Below, piece by piece: positions 53,650 through 62,579 of a DNA stretch of 64,000 bases. A model generated the notes under the pieces. It was given only the letters and a program-made list of their open reading frames with translations, was not told where the DNA came from and did not search any database. The DNA lies in the NCBI RefSeq assembly GCF_030160075.1, contig NZ_BSNQ01000009.1, forward strand, positions 244,295 to 308,294, given 5' to 3'. Both the position numbers and the translations under genes were made by a program. This DNA is from Dyella lipolytica. Its GTDB lineage: Bacteria; Pseudomonadota; Gammaproteobacteria; Xanthomonadales; Rhodanobacteraceae. Positions within the stretch are counted from its first letter, which is position 1, and each line of letters starts with the position of its first letter.

Positions 53650-54498
53650 ATGAGCACACCTAAGAACCCCCAAGACTCGTCCCACAATGAACTAGGTCGC
53701 CTACTCCGTCATTGGCGCGACATTCGCCGTAAAAGCCAAATCGAGCTTTCGCTCGATACCGGCGTATCGCAGCGACATATCAGCTTCATCGAAAGTGGAC
53801 GCAGTGCGCCAAGCCGGCCAACGCTGATCAACATTGCCCAGGCACTGGATGTGCCATTCCGCGACCGCAACGCATTGCTGATGGCGGCTGGCTTTGCGCC
53901 GGTCTACAAGGAAGACGCCTGGAACGCCGAAGAAATGAGCAGCGTAACGCGCGCGATCGAACGCATCCTTCTTCACCATGAACCGTTCCCAGCTCTCGTG
54001 ATGGATCGCTACTGGAACGTGTTTATGAGGAACGCGTCAGCCTCACGCTTTTTCAACGCATTCATCGACCTCGAAGCACGCCCCGAACCTCGCAACATGC
54101 TCCACCTCATGTTCGACCCGACAGGCATGCGCCCATTTATCGTCAATTGGGAAGAGACGTCCAAAGCGTTGATCCAGCGCATCCATCGGGAGGCGGTGGG
54201 CCACACGCTGGATGAGCGCGCCCGCGAGCTCTTAGCGTCGCTGCTTGCCTATCCAAACGTCGATCCCACCCTTCGCATCATCGAAGCCTCGGGGCATGAA
54301 CCCACACTGCCGATGGTCCCGCTCAGTTTTCAAAAAGATGGGCAGGTGCTGCGCTACTTCTCCATGATCACCACGGTTGGCACGCCGCAGACCATCACTA
54401 CGCAAGAGCTACGCATCGAGTCGATGTTTCCCGCTGACGAAGCCACTGAGGATGCTCATCGCCGGTTGATAGAACATCCAGGCAAAGGCCGGCGCTGA
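53650..54498 (+). CDS. XRE family regulator with MmyB-like C-terminal domain
   Basis: The 282-residue protein has an N-terminal XRE helix-turn-helix (about 15-70, SQIELSLDTGVSQRHISFIESGRSAPSRPTLINIAQAL) and a MmyB-type ligand-binding domain (PALVMDRYWNVFMRNASASRFF, NMLHLMFDPTGMRPFIVNWEE). Such regulators usually control neighbouring dehydrogenase or oxidoreductase genes. It is 146 bases after the cysteine-less AhpD-like gene on the same strand, which it may regulate. The ligand is unknown. Confidence 0.92.
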   Translation: MSTPKNPQDSSHNELGRLLRHWRDIRRKSQIELSLDTGVSQRHISFIESGRSAPSRPTLINIAQALDVPFRDRNALLMAAGFAPVYKEDAWNAEEMSSVTRAIERILLHHEPFPALVMDRYWNVFMRNASASRFFNAFIDLEARPEPRNMLHLMFDPTGMRPFIVNWEETSKALIQRIHREAVGHTLDERARELLASLLAYPNVDPTLRIIEASGHEPTLPMVPLSFQKDGQVLRYFSMITTVGTPQTITTQELRIESMFPADEATEDAHRRLIEHPGKGRR

Positions 54499-54564
54499 AA
54501 GTACGCCGCCGCGATCTTACTGAGTATCGCTGAGCTGCTACTTGTGGAATATGGAGGCCATTGA

Positions 54565-54951
54565 TCACGCCCCTCGCTCGACCCACTGAGCACGCCAAGC
54601 AGGCGCGGCGAACGGATCGGCGAAGTATTGAGTCTCGTGCGCCACCTTTCCATCCCGGAACTCCATGATGCTCACGGTGTACGCGGGCTTGCCCTCGTAG
54701 GTAATCACATACTCGGTAACCCAGAGATTGCCCTCTCCTGCGATACGCCGGATCGCGAACCCCGACGGTTTACCTGGGTGATGGCTACGAAGCGCTTGCA
54801 GGTTATGCCGGCCGTGAATGATCTCGCCTGACTGTGGGTACTCGCACACGGCATCATCGTGATAGATCTCATGCTCGGCAATTTGATCACCCGCAGCGGA
54901 TGCAGCCCAATGTCGATCGATGGCCATCCGGATGTTCTGCGCTTCCATCAT
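54565..54951 (-). CDS. SnoaL-like / nuclear transport factor 2-like protein
   Basis: The 128-residue protein has a cone-shaped NTF2-like fold signature: an N-terminal helix (RMAIDRHWAASAAGD), HDDAVCEYPQSGEIIHGRHNLQALRSHHP and the strand segment TVSIMEFRDGKVAHETQYFADPFAAPAWRAQW, typical of SnoaL-type proteins of unknown substrate. It converges with the XRE gene. No operon partner is seen. Confidence 0.85.
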   Translation of the reverse strand: MMEAQNIRMAIDRHWAASAAGDQIAEHEIYHDDAVCEYPQSGEIIHGRHNLQALRSHHPGKPSGFAIRRIAGEGNLWVTEYVITYEGKPAYTVSIMEFRDGKVAHETQYFADPFAAPAWRAQWVERGA

Positions 54952-55125
54952 CGGCCTCCCTATTGAGCCTGCGTGCTTGCGGCACCAACACTTGGTACGT
55001 ATCTAATGCCTGAGTCAAGCGACGTGCGATACGCGTATCCGCTTGGACGGTTAAATAGGTTGCGCTTAGCCTAGCTGGCACACAAGTGCTCGCGTAGTCT
55101 GTGGGTGTTGTGTCGACCGGCTGAA

Positions 55126-55146
55126 GTCGCAACCCAAAACGGACAC
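55126..55146 (-). repeat. GTCCGC dispersed repeat, half copy C
   Basis: GTCGCAACCCAAAACGGACA resembles the right arm of the hairpin at 59497-59533 (CCGCAACCCAAGGCGGACA). The left arm is missing. It stands about 100 bases before the alpha/beta hydrolase gene. Confidence 0.5.
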
Positions 55147-55250
55147 CGCTGAGCGATCCCGATTAAAACCAAAGCCGGCATAGCGTTTGATTCATCTTGT
55201 GGTAAAGATAGCCTTTAAAGAAAGTGCGTTAAGGGAACCAGGGGGAATTC

Positions 55251-56306
55251 ATGATGAAAGCAACCGCATTCGCGGTGTTGGCCATTGCGGGCTTGTCACT
55301 GGCTGCGCCAGCCTCCGCGCAAAAGACGCCAGTAAAGCCGCAAATTATCGACGACCCGGCCTACACCAAACCTCAGCAACTTGTAGATATCGGAGGCGGC
55401 CGACGCCTCAATCTTTATTGTCGCGGCGACGGCTCGCCTACCGTGGTGTTTGATACGGGCCTGGGCGCTTCCACTGTCGCTTGGGGCCTGGTCCAGCCGA
55501 CTATTGCCAAGAAATATCGAGCCTGCTCGTACGACCGTGCCGGGATTGGCTTCAGCGATGCCGCTACACGACCGAGCGACGCCCAAAACGACGCCGAAGA
55601 TCTACACGCGCTATTGCATGCCGCTCATGTCGATCCGCCCTATATCCTGGTCGGGCACTCCGCCGCCGGCATGGCTGTGCGCGTTTTTGCTGATCGGTAT
55701 CGCGACGAAGTGGTCGGCATGGTCATCGTCGACGGCTCGCATGAAGACCAGTCCAACCGCGAATGGGCCATCGATCCGCCCGGCGGCAAAGCGCGATGGG
55801 ATACCAGCCTAAAAGACACAAGCTGCCTGGATGCCGCAAAGAATGGCGCGATTGCCAAAGGCAGCCCGGCCTACAAGAAATGCGTGGGGGATGCCGATCC
55901 GCGTTATAGCCAGGCCATCAACGATGCCATCTTGAAGTACGGCGCAATGCTCAAATGGCAAGCGGCCATCGCCTCCGAGTTTAAGAGCGTCTTCTACGCT
56001 AGCGCGGAAGAGACACGCGCCACCCGCAAGGATTTCGGCGACATGCCCATCATCGTGCTGACGCATGCGCCGTATCCGCGCAATAAGGATTGGACGCAGC
56101 AGATGCAAGACCAACATACGCTGGTATGGGAAGACATGCACAACCAGGTCGCCGCGATGTCGACTCACGGCGTCAATGAAATCGTGCCGCGCTCGGGTCA
56201 CCTCATTCAGCTCGATCGGCCCGAAATCGTGATCGATGCGATCGAACAAACCATCTCAATCGCCAATGACGAAGCTCAGCAATCCATGGTGACATCGAGC
56301 AAATAG
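55251..56306 (+). CDS. Secreted alpha/beta hydrolase
   Basis: The 351-residue protein has a signal peptide ending at APASAQ (about 24) and an alpha/beta hydrolase fold with a nucleophile elbow GHSAAG (S137) and the oxyanion region FDTGLGAS. The late ARSGH-type His (PRSGHLIQLDRPE) completes the triad. A cysteine pair in the cap (about residues 192 and 209) may form a disulfide. A related gene begins at 63068. The substrate is unknown. Confidence 0.9.
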   Translation: MMKATAFAVLAIAGLSLAAPASAQKTPVKPQIIDDPAYTKPQQLVDIGGGRRLNLYCRGDGSPTVVFDTGLGASTVAWGLVQPTIAKKYRACSYDRAGIGFSDAATRPSDAQNDAEDLHALLHAAHVDPPYILVGHSAAGMAVRVFADRYRDEVVGMVIVDGSHEDQSNREWAIDPPGGKARWDTSLKDTSCLDAAKNGAIAKGSPAYKKCVGDADPRYSQAINDAILKYGAMLKWQAAIASEFKSVFYASAEETRATRKDFGDMPIIVLTHAPYPRNKDWTQQMQDQHTLVWEDMHNQVAAMSTHGVNEIVPRSGHLIQLDRPEIVIDAIEQTISIANDEAQQSMVTSSK

Positions 56307-56359
56307 TTACGTGTGGCTTAGTCAGTCATTGGGTCGGCTGTCACCGTAACTGATAGCCG

Positions 56360-56393
56360 AATGTCCCCTTCCGACCCGAAGCGGACATTTTTT
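56360..56393 (+). repeat. GTCCGC dispersed palindrome, copy D, terminator-like
   Basis: AATGTCC (56360-56366) and GGACATT (56383-56389) are exact inverted arms around CCCTTCCGACCCGAAGC, and are followed by a run of T. It stands 54 bases after the hydrolase stop and probably works as its terminator. Confidence 0.75.
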
Positions 56394-56447
56394 AACTAGC
56401 GAACACAATTATTAACTCAATCGGATCAACCCAAACAGGGAGTGGGC

Positions 56448-57401
56448 ATGGAAACCATTTGTGAGGCTTGTGGCTATCAAAGGAAACCGACTGATCAGGC
56501 ACCTGATTGGCAATGTCCTTCTTGTGGCAAGGCGTATGCGAAGACCTCGCATCATTCGCAAGGGTCATTTTCGGGCTACGCACAGAGCTCCGTCTCTGAG
56601 TCGGGCAACAGACTGGACGAAGTGCCTGCCTACCAGCAACAGCCGAGCGACTCTGCTTATAGCGAAACAGAGAAAACCAGTACGAAGTATGCATGGGTCT
56701 TTGGCGCTGTTTTCGGGATCTTCGTTATCTGGGGTATCCCGATTCTCAGCAATCCGTCGTCAGCATCCGCCATCCTGCTGCACGGCGACGTTGGATTTGT
56801 ATGTATCGCCCTTCTCGCGATCATGGGAGTCGTTGTTGTCACTAGGCGCCTAAGCGCGAAAGTCGACCTCAATGATCCCATGTCCAAATTTGCATTTTTT
56901 GCCAAATTTCTCGCACTGTTTTGCACGGTATTTTTTGTCCTCATGGCCATTTGGCTACGCAACCAAGAACGCACTGAGGTCAAAATCCAGCTCAATGGTC
57001 AACGAGCGATGGCGGATGTCGTCCGCATCTATACGGGATCCTGCGGAAAACGTTCTTGCAGCATAAATGTGGAATATGCGTTTACGCCGACGTCTGAAAC
57101 GAGCGGAGTATCGCAACCTATACATGGCTATGCCCAGCTTGGAACAAGCAACCGTCCAAATGACCCCGATGTCGTTTATGCCAAGACAAATCAGCATGTC
57201 CCCATCGCCTATGAAGTTGATCATCCTCAAGTATCGGCACTGAACTTCAATGACGATGTTTTTCGGATCGATCATGGCGAACAGTACCGCCGTACCCTCG
57301 CCTTATTTGGCGAGATTTTCTTGGGGATCTTTCTGATAGGGCTCGCAGCAGGGGGCCTTAGCTATTGGTTGAATTCGGGCAAACAACCCAATCCCGATTG
57401 A
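56448..57401 (+). CDS. Zinc-ribbon membrane protein with DUF3592-like domain
   Basis: The 317-residue protein begins with a zinc ribbon (C5-x2-C8 and C23-x2-C26, with CEACGYQ and CPSCGKAY). A Ser/Gln-rich linker leads to three membrane helices (about 82-100, 108-128, 144-166), then an exported-looking domain with RTEVKIQLNGQRAMADVVRIYTG and a CGKRSC pair, and a final helix (about 284-305). The middle domain resembles DUF3592. Ribbon plus membrane anchors suggests a quality-control or sensor role, which is speculation. It is flanked by hydrolase genes but not coupled to them. Confidence 0.8.
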   Translation: METICEACGYQRKPTDQAPDWQCPSCGKAYAKTSHHSQGSFSGYAQSSVSESGNRLDEVPAYQQQPSDSAYSETEKTSTKYAWVFGAVFGIFVIWGIPILSNPSSASAILLHGDVGFVCIALLAIMGVVVVTRRLSAKVDLNDPMSKFAFFAKFLALFCTVFFVLMAIWLRNQERTEVKIQLNGQRAMADVVRIYTGSCGKRSCSINVEYAFTPTSETSGVSQPIHGYAQLGTSNRPNDPDVVYAKTNQHVPIAYEVDHPQVSALNFNDDVFRIDHGEQYRRTLALFGEIFLGIFLIGLAAGGLSYWLNSGKQPNPD

Positions 57402-57522
57402 GTTGCGACGTCAGGACACTGCCAGCCTGCGACTGTTTGGCTACACTGGCGCCACGCGGGCGGCCCTGGGGAGCAGGTTGGTCGAACCGTATAACGCATC
57501 GTGTGCAATCAGGGGATAAAAC

Positions 57523-59478
57523 ATGAGGAATGGACGTGCGCGCGCCTTGGCGGCCGCGCTGTGTTTATTGATGCCTGCCGTCGTCGCAGCCGGCGACCCA
57601 GTGTCGGTGGAAGCTTTCGCGCATCGAGGCGGTTTTTCGATGCCCAGGCTTTCGCCCGACGGAAAGTATCTCGCCGTAGCCCTTGAGCAGGGCGAAGACC
57701 ACTCCGTGCAGATTTACCATCTCGACGACATGCACCATCCGAAAAATCTGCGACTGCCCTTTCACCAGCTTCCGTACGACATCGAGTGGGCGGGACCCGA
57801 ACGCCTGGTGGTCGAACTGGCTAAATTCGTGGGCACGCTCGATCACCCGGAACGGCAGGGCGAAATCATCGCCGCCAACGCGGACGGCAAGCGGATCCTA
57901 CCGATGTTCATTCGCGAAGAGGCCCAGGCCGGGCGCGGCGGCCTGCAGTACACGGCCGACAACGGTTATGCCACCATCGCCAGCTTGCCTTCGAAAGCCA
58001 ACGGTCACTTCTACATGCAGACGTACATGTGGAACGACGAAAAGAACACCTGGCTGTACGACGTCAATGCCGACAACGGCGTCCGCCACCTGATCGGCCA
58101 GATCAATGTGGGTGACATGGACTTCACCCTGGATCCAGACGGCAAGGTGCGCTACGCGCAAGGCTTGGACTTATCCGCTAATTACGTCGTCTATCGCATG
58201 CAGAACGACCGGTGGGTGTCGCTTGCCGACGGCGAACACGGCGACCGCTTCGAACCCATTACCTTCTCGCAAGACAAGCAGCATCTGTATGCACGCACCA
58301 GCGTCAAAGGCGGCCCGTTGTCGCTCGTGCAAACGAATGCGGACGGTACCCAATCGCAGCTGCTGGCCAAGGACGACTTCGGCAGCGTCGGCTACGTGCA
58401 ATGGACGCCGCAAAACGAACCGATCTCCGCTTCGCCCGTTACCGGCATTCCGACGTCGATCGTTATCAACGGCGACCAGCCGCTGTCTCAGATTTATCAA
58501 GTACTGCTCAGCAAATTTCCAAACCAGTTCGTTAGTTTCTCCAGCTTCAGCGAAGACGGAACCATCCTGATTTTCAAGGTCAGCAGCGATCGCGACCCTG
58601 GCACGTATTACCTGTTCGACATGAAAGCCAGGACGGTGGCGAAATTATTCTCAGAGAACGCAAGCATCGATCCCGACAAGATGGGCTCGCGTGTGCCCAT
58701 GCATTTCATTGCCAGTGACGGCATGCCGCTGGAAGCGATTCTTACCGTGCCGCACGGTGCCACCATGAACAACCTGCCCATGGTGCTGTTGCCGCACGGT
58801 GGCCCGTTCGACATCAGCGACACCTGGTTTTTCGACACCGATGCGCAGTTCCTCGCGAGCCGCGGCTATCTGGTCCTGCAAATTAACTATCGCGGATCGG
58901 GCGGTCGCGGCCCTGGGTTCGTCGATGCCGGATACGGCAAATGGGGAACGCGCATTCAGCAGGATCTGATCGACGGTGTGAAGTGGGCCGAAGCGCAACA
59001 CTATGGCGACCCTAAGCGTGTCTGCGTCTTTGGCGGCAGCTTTGGCGGCTATTCGGCGATGATGACCGTGATCCGCGCGCCGGGCCTTTTCAAGTGCGCG
59101 ATCGGTGAGGCTGGCATCTACGATCTGGCCATGATGTACGACAAGGGCGACATCAAGGAGCGGACGATCGGAAGAAGTTACCTGGAGCAAGCCATTGGCA
59201 AGGATCCGTCCGAACTCGCAGCCAATTCACCCGACAAGCTCGCCGACAAGATCGACGTGCCCGTGCTATTGATTCACGGCGAGGCAGACGAACGCGCGCC
59301 CTATGCACAGGCCAAGGCGATGCGCGCCGCATTGGAGGCCGCGCACAAGCCTTACGAATGGCTGATCAAACCAAACGAAGGGCACGGTTTCTACAAGGAA
59401 GAGAATCGCGTGGACATGTACAACCACGTGCAGAGCTTTCTCGAAAAAAACATCGGGCCTGGCGTGCAAGCGAACTAA
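57523..59478 (+). CDS. S9 family prolyl oligopeptidase-like peptidase
   Basis: The 651-residue secreted enzyme has a signal peptide ending near VVAAG (about 24), a beta-propeller domain (about 35-385) and a C-terminal hydrolase domain with S506 (GGSFGGYS), D589 (HGEADERAP) and H621 (NEGHGFY). All three catalytic residues are present. AGGGG precedes the ATG. Members release di- or oligopeptides; together with the S46 peptidase and the two prolidases this points to peptide use. Confidence 0.94.
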   Translation: MRNGRARALAAALCLLMPAVVAAGDPVSVEAFAHRGGFSMPRLSPDGKYLAVALEQGEDHSVQIYHLDDMHHPKNLRLPFHQLPYDIEWAGPERLVVELAKFVGTLDHPERQGEIIAANADGKRILPMFIREEAQAGRGGLQYTADNGYATIASLPSKANGHFYMQTYMWNDEKNTWLYDVNADNGVRHLIGQINVGDMDFTLDPDGKVRYAQGLDLSANYVVYRMQNDRWVSLADGEHGDRFEPITFSQDKQHLYARTSVKGGPLSLVQTNADGTQSQLLAKDDFGSVGYVQWTPQNEPISASPVTGIPTSIVINGDQPLSQIYQVLLSKFPNQFVSFSSFSEDGTILIFKVSSDRDPGTYYLFDMKARTVAKLFSENASIDPDKMGSRVPMHFIASDGMPLEAILTVPHGATMNNLPMVLLPHGGPFDISDTWFFDTDAQFLASRGYLVLQINYRGSGGRGPGFVDAGYGKWGTRIQQDLIDGVKWAEAQHYGDPKRVCVFGGSFGGYSAMMTVIRAPGLFKCAIGEAGIYDLAMMYDKGDIKERTIGRSYLEQAIGKDPSELAANSPDKLADKIDVPVLLIHGEADERAPYAQAKAMRAALEAAHKPYEWLIKPNEGHGFYKEENRVDMYNHVQSFLEKNIGPGVQAN

Positions 59479-59496
59479 CGGTCTGAAACGATTCCC

Positions 59497-59533
59497 TCCG
59501 CTTTGGGTTGCTGATGCCGCAACCCAAGGCGGA
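59497..59533. repeat. Long hairpin after the S9 peptidase gene
   Basis: Fifteen-base arms TCCGCTTTGGGTTGC and GCAACCCAAGGCGGA, with a single G-T position, enclose TGATGCC. It stands 19 bases after the stop. It may act as a terminator although no T run follows. Its arms belong to the GTCCGC repeat family. Confidence 0.75.
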
Positions 59534-59706
59534 CAGTTCGGTCCAGGCCTGTGTGCACATATGTAGTTAGTCAGATGTCTGGAAATCTTCATGTCCCAGT
59601 CAAGTGATCCACTTGGCGCTATCGTGGACGCCTTGACCCTGTCGCCGAGCATCAAAGTCTGCTTAACCTTGTCCCCTCGATCGATTCATCGAGTGCCTCA
59701 CTGCAA

Positions 59707-60021
59707 TCATCCCGCAGCAACGCCAAGCAATGTCGATGCAACCAAGATCGCGAGGACAAGAGCAGAGATCAGAGCGAAGTCGAATTCACGGCGGAAAAGA
59801 AAGCACACACCCATCGTCGCGACGCGGAGGGTCGGGAGCGCAATCAACAGGACGATTCCGGTTGAGACAAGTCGATCAGCTCCCGATCGTGCGCTTGCGC
59901 CAAACATGCGCAGCACCATCCCGATCGCGATGAGCCAGCATGACGCCCCGCTTCCACGGCTCAGGAGCCACGCCAGGCGGCCGTCCAATCGATCAGCAGC
60001 GCTGCATGTCGGCGTCGTCAT
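59707..60021 (-). CDS. DUF1634 family membrane protein
   Basis: The real product starts at ATG 60021, overlapping the TSUP stop by four bases, and has 104 residues. It has three likely membrane helices (about 26-42, 55-70 and 80-100) and a basic N-terminus. DUF1634 proteins are regular neighbours of TSUP transporters, as here, so it is probably an accessory subunit, which is an inference. Confidence 0.85.
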   Translation of the reverse strand: MTTPTCSAADRLDGRLAWLLSRGSGASCWLIAIGMVLRMFGASARSGADRLVSTGIVLLIALPTLRVATMGVCFLFRREFDFALISALVLAILVASTLLGVAAG

Positions 60022-60872
60022 GCCGCAAAGACTCTGCGTACGCCCACCGCTGCGAAAACCATCTGAATCGCCAGGACCAGCAGCGCGACTACGAAGACCA
60101 AGCGAAGTTTGTTCGGCGAGACGAACACCAGGAGGCGTGCGCCCAGAAGCGCACCGACGACCGACCCCAGGGCGACAGGGCCCGCGATCGCCGGCACGAT
60201 CGCGCCGCGGATGAAATAGGCGCCCGCGCTCGCGGCTGCCGTTACACCGATCATGAAGTTCGACGTCGCGGACGAGACCTTGATCGGCAAGCGAAGTGCG
60301 GTGTCCATGGCCGGGATCTTTAGTACACCGCTGCCGATCCCAAGTAGCGCGGACAGCAGCCCGGCACCGTACATCAGGGCGAGGCCCGCCGGCAGGCGCT
60401 CGACCCGATAGGCCACGTCGCCGCCGATGGCGCGGTCCGGATAGACAGAGTCCAGCCGGCGCACCCACCCATCGGTCGGTCCGCCATCAGGATGCGCAGT
60501 GGCGTTCCCTCGGCGCATCAGCATCTGCCAAGCGGAAACCAGAAGCACCATGGCGAATACCGCATAGAGAACGGGAACCGAAACGACTCCGGAAAGCAGC
60601 ACGCCGGTCGCGGCTCCGAGGGTGGTCGCTGTCTCCAACACAATCGCGAGCCGCACGTTCGTAAGACGCTCCTTGAGGAACGACGCAGCACTACCGCAGG
60701 AACAGGCGATCACGGAAACGACGCTGGAACCAATGGCGACACGAACATCCACACCCGCGATGAGGGTCAAGATGGGGACGATGAAGATGCCGCTGCTCAT
60801 TCCAAGCGCCCCACCCAGGGCACTCGCACCGACCGAGATACAAAAGAGTCCCGGAACAGAAGTTGCCAGCAC
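60018..60872 (-). CDS. TSUP family transporter (TauE/SafE)
   Basis: The 284-residue membrane protein has the two-repeat TSUP form with ALGGALGMSSGIFIVPILTLI in the first half and SALLGIGSGVLKIPAMDTALRLPIKVSSATSNFMIG in the second. About eight helices are seen. TSUP proteins export or import sulphite, sulphoacetate and other organosulphur or small anions; the substrate is not readable. It lies seven bases after a GntR-type gene and overlaps a DUF1634 gene, forming a three-gene operon. Confidence 0.92.
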   Translation of the reverse strand: MLATSVPGLFCISVGASALGGALGMSSGIFIVPILTLIAGVDVRVAIGSSVVSVIACSCGSAASFLKERLTNVRLAIVLETATTLGAATGVLLSGVVSVPVLYAVFAMVLLVSAWQMLMRRGNATAHPDGGPTDGWVRRLDSVYPDRAIGGDVAYRVERLPAGLALMYGAGLLSALLGIGSGVLKIPAMDTALRLPIKVSSATSNFMIGVTAAASAGAYFIRGAIVPAIAGPVALGSVVGALLGARLLVFVSPNKLRLVFVVALLVLAIQMVFAAVGVRRVFAA

Positions 60873-60879
60873 GTCTATC

Positions 60880-61632
60880 TCACTTCTGGGTATGTGAGAC
60901 GCGGCGTCGCGCCAGGCGTGTCTTGAACCGAATGTAGTCGCCTCGGTAATACAGCCTTTCGTGGTCGACGGCGCGATGTCCCGAGGTGTAGGAAGTGCGT
61001 TCGATCAAGAAGATCGGACTGCCGACAGGAATTTCCAGCGCCATCGCAACGGTGGGATCAGCCACGGTGGCTTCCAGAACATATTCAGCCTCGACCAGCG
61101 GCGTGTCGTATCGCTCTTCCAGCAGAGTGAAGATGGGCTCGTTGGCGAGGTCATCGGTCATCACCCTGCGGCCGAGTTCCTCCGGCAGATAGGTCTCGTC
61201 GAACGAGAGCGGCACGCCATCTGATAATCGCACGCGCCGGATTTGCACCACCGTTGTCCCTGCAGGAAGTGCAAGCTTGTCTGCGACGAGCGAGGTGGCT
61301 GGAACAATCTCTCGACTGAGCACGCGGGCTGTGGGCGTTCGGCCCAAGGCCCGCATATCCTCGACGAAGCCGGTCAACTCTGCGAGTTCTTGAACCATTC
61401 TCGGCGAGGCCACGAATGTCCCTCGACCACGCCGGATTTCCACCAAGCCCTGCCGCACGAGGTTCTGAATCGTCACGCGGACGGTGGTCCGACTCACGCC
61501 AAACTCGCGGCTCAGTTCCTCTTCCGATGGAAGTTGCGTTCCAACAGGCATCGCACCGCTCGAAATGCGAGCTGCGAGAACATCTTCGATCTGGGCGTAA
61601 AGCGGCAGACGCGTTGAAGGGCTTTCGGACAT
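60880..61632 (-). CDS. GntR/HutC-family regulator with UTRA domain
   Basis: The 250-residue regulator, counted from ATG 61632, has a winged HTH (SRTTVRVTIQNLVRQGLVEIRRGRGTFVASP, residues about 45-77) and a UTRA ligand domain (IRRVRLSDGVPLSFDETYLP and following). HutC-type regulators sense a small metabolite. It is the first gene of a GntR-TSUP-DUF1634 operon, so it probably controls this transporter. An earlier TTG start is adjacent to AGAGG and less likely. Confidence 0.92.
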   Translation of the reverse strand: MSESPSTRLPLYAQIEDVLAARISSGAMPVGTQLPSEEELSREFGVSRTTVRVTIQNLVRQGLVEIRRGRGTFVASPRMVQELAELTGFVEDMRALGRTPTARVLSREIVPATSLVADKLALPAGTTVVQIRRVRLSDGVPLSFDETYLPEELGRRVMTDDLANEPIFTLLEERYDTPLVEAEYVLEATVADPTVAMALEIPVGSPIFLIERTSYTSGHRAVDHERLYYRGDYIRFKTRLARRRVSHTQK

Positions 61633-61722
61633 GCTGAGACGCAACCTCTTTGGGGTGTCGACGAATATCTAGTTGGGCACCTGCTTGGCGTCAGCGGAAA
61701 GCGTGGCGGGCATGGCAGAAAC

Positions 61723-62211
61723 TCAGTTTATTCGAAGACGAATAACCGTTTTCGGCAGGGATGCCAAAAACAAGACGAGGCAAACACAAAGAAGCACGAT
61801 GTCCTTGTATAGAAATTCTCCGGCAAGGTTCCACGCGATGGGGTCCGTGGACAGGCTCCATGTCACGACGCCTGGTGTCGTGAAGAAAAACGACCAGGTG
61901 ATCATGAACGTGCCGACACCCATCAAGGAGCCGAGGGCCGACAGAACGGGGACGAATGCTCCAGCAGCAAGCAACACTGCCGTTGTCAGCTCGACAACAC
62001 CAAGCACATTCGCCTCACCCCGAATTCCGAATATGGATAGCCAGGAAACAAACGGGCTGTTGGCGATATACACGGCGATGCCATGTGCCGATTGCGGCGT
62101 GAATTTCTGTATGCCGAACGAAATAAAAATCAGAACCATCACCCATCTGAGAATGGCCAGCAGCCAATAGGAGCCTTCGCCCCGCTCGGCGATGTTGAAC
62201 TCTTTAAGCAT
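61723..62211 (-). CDS. DUF417 (YkgB) family membrane protein
   Basis: The 162-residue protein has four membrane helices and the DUF417 pattern FISFGIQKFTPQSAHGIAVYIANSPFVSWLSIFGIRGEANVLGVVELTTAVLL (in separate blocks). E. coli YkgB is a close family member with no firm function, linked to chlorine stress in that species. It stands alone between a GntR-type gene and a divergent YciI-like gene. The basic C-terminus follows the last helix. Confidence 0.9.
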   Translation of the reverse strand: MLKEFNIAERGEGSYWLLAILRWVMVLIFISFGIQKFTPQSAHGIAVYIANSPFVSWLSIFGIRGEANVLGVVELTTAVLLAAGAFVPVLSALGSLMGVGTFMITWSFFFTTPGVVTWSLSTDPIAWNLAGEFLYKDIVLLCVCLVLFLASLPKTVIRLRIN

Positions 62212-62388
62212 ACGTATCCTCTTCTTTCGTCTGCCGCCGCGCAGATACTGCGGGCAAGGTATTCAGGTCGATCCTGCGCCAACGGTCCTGTGATTCGGTC
62301 TTCACGCAGACAGTTGGGCGTCCGCAAACCATCCGACCCGGAGGGATGGGCGTATCACGGCGGTCCTTTATCTGTATGGGCACATCAT

Positions 62389-62402
62389 GACATCATGATG
62401 TC
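62389..62402. promoter_or_regulatory. Perfect 14-base palindrome, candidate operator
   Basis: GACATCATGATGTC is fully self-complementary and is preceded by ACATCAT, giving a partly repeated site. It lies in the gap between divergent genes and could be bound by a dimeric regulator such as the nearby GntR-type protein, which is only an inference. Confidence 0.45.
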
Positions 62403-62465
62403 TCTATGTCAAACGTATCCATGCCAGGCGGTGCTCTCGGGTCTTAGACGAGTTGAGAGCAAAAC

Positions 62466-62495
62466 CATGTCCGCTTTCGACCCCTGGCAGACATC
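62466..62495 (+). repeat. GTCCGC dispersed repeat, degenerate copy E
   Basis: ATGTCCGCTTTCGACCCCTGG then CAGACATC keeps the left arm and the GACCC core. The right arm is altered (CAGACAT for GCGGACAT). Confidence 0.65.
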
Positions 62496-62579
62496 TCATA
62501 GCCTGGCTCTAACCGCCTTTGCCCGTCCGTATATTTAGGTAGTTAGGCATCACTCGACACCCCAGGAGCCTCCTGTGCC

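Larger units (their letters stand above)
62212..62579. other. Divergent intergenic region with palindrome and repeat
   Basis: This 368-base gap between the DUF417 and YciI-like genes contains a 14-base perfect palindrome at 62389-62402 and a degenerate GTCCGC element at 62466-62495. No gene is seen. Confidence 0.6.
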
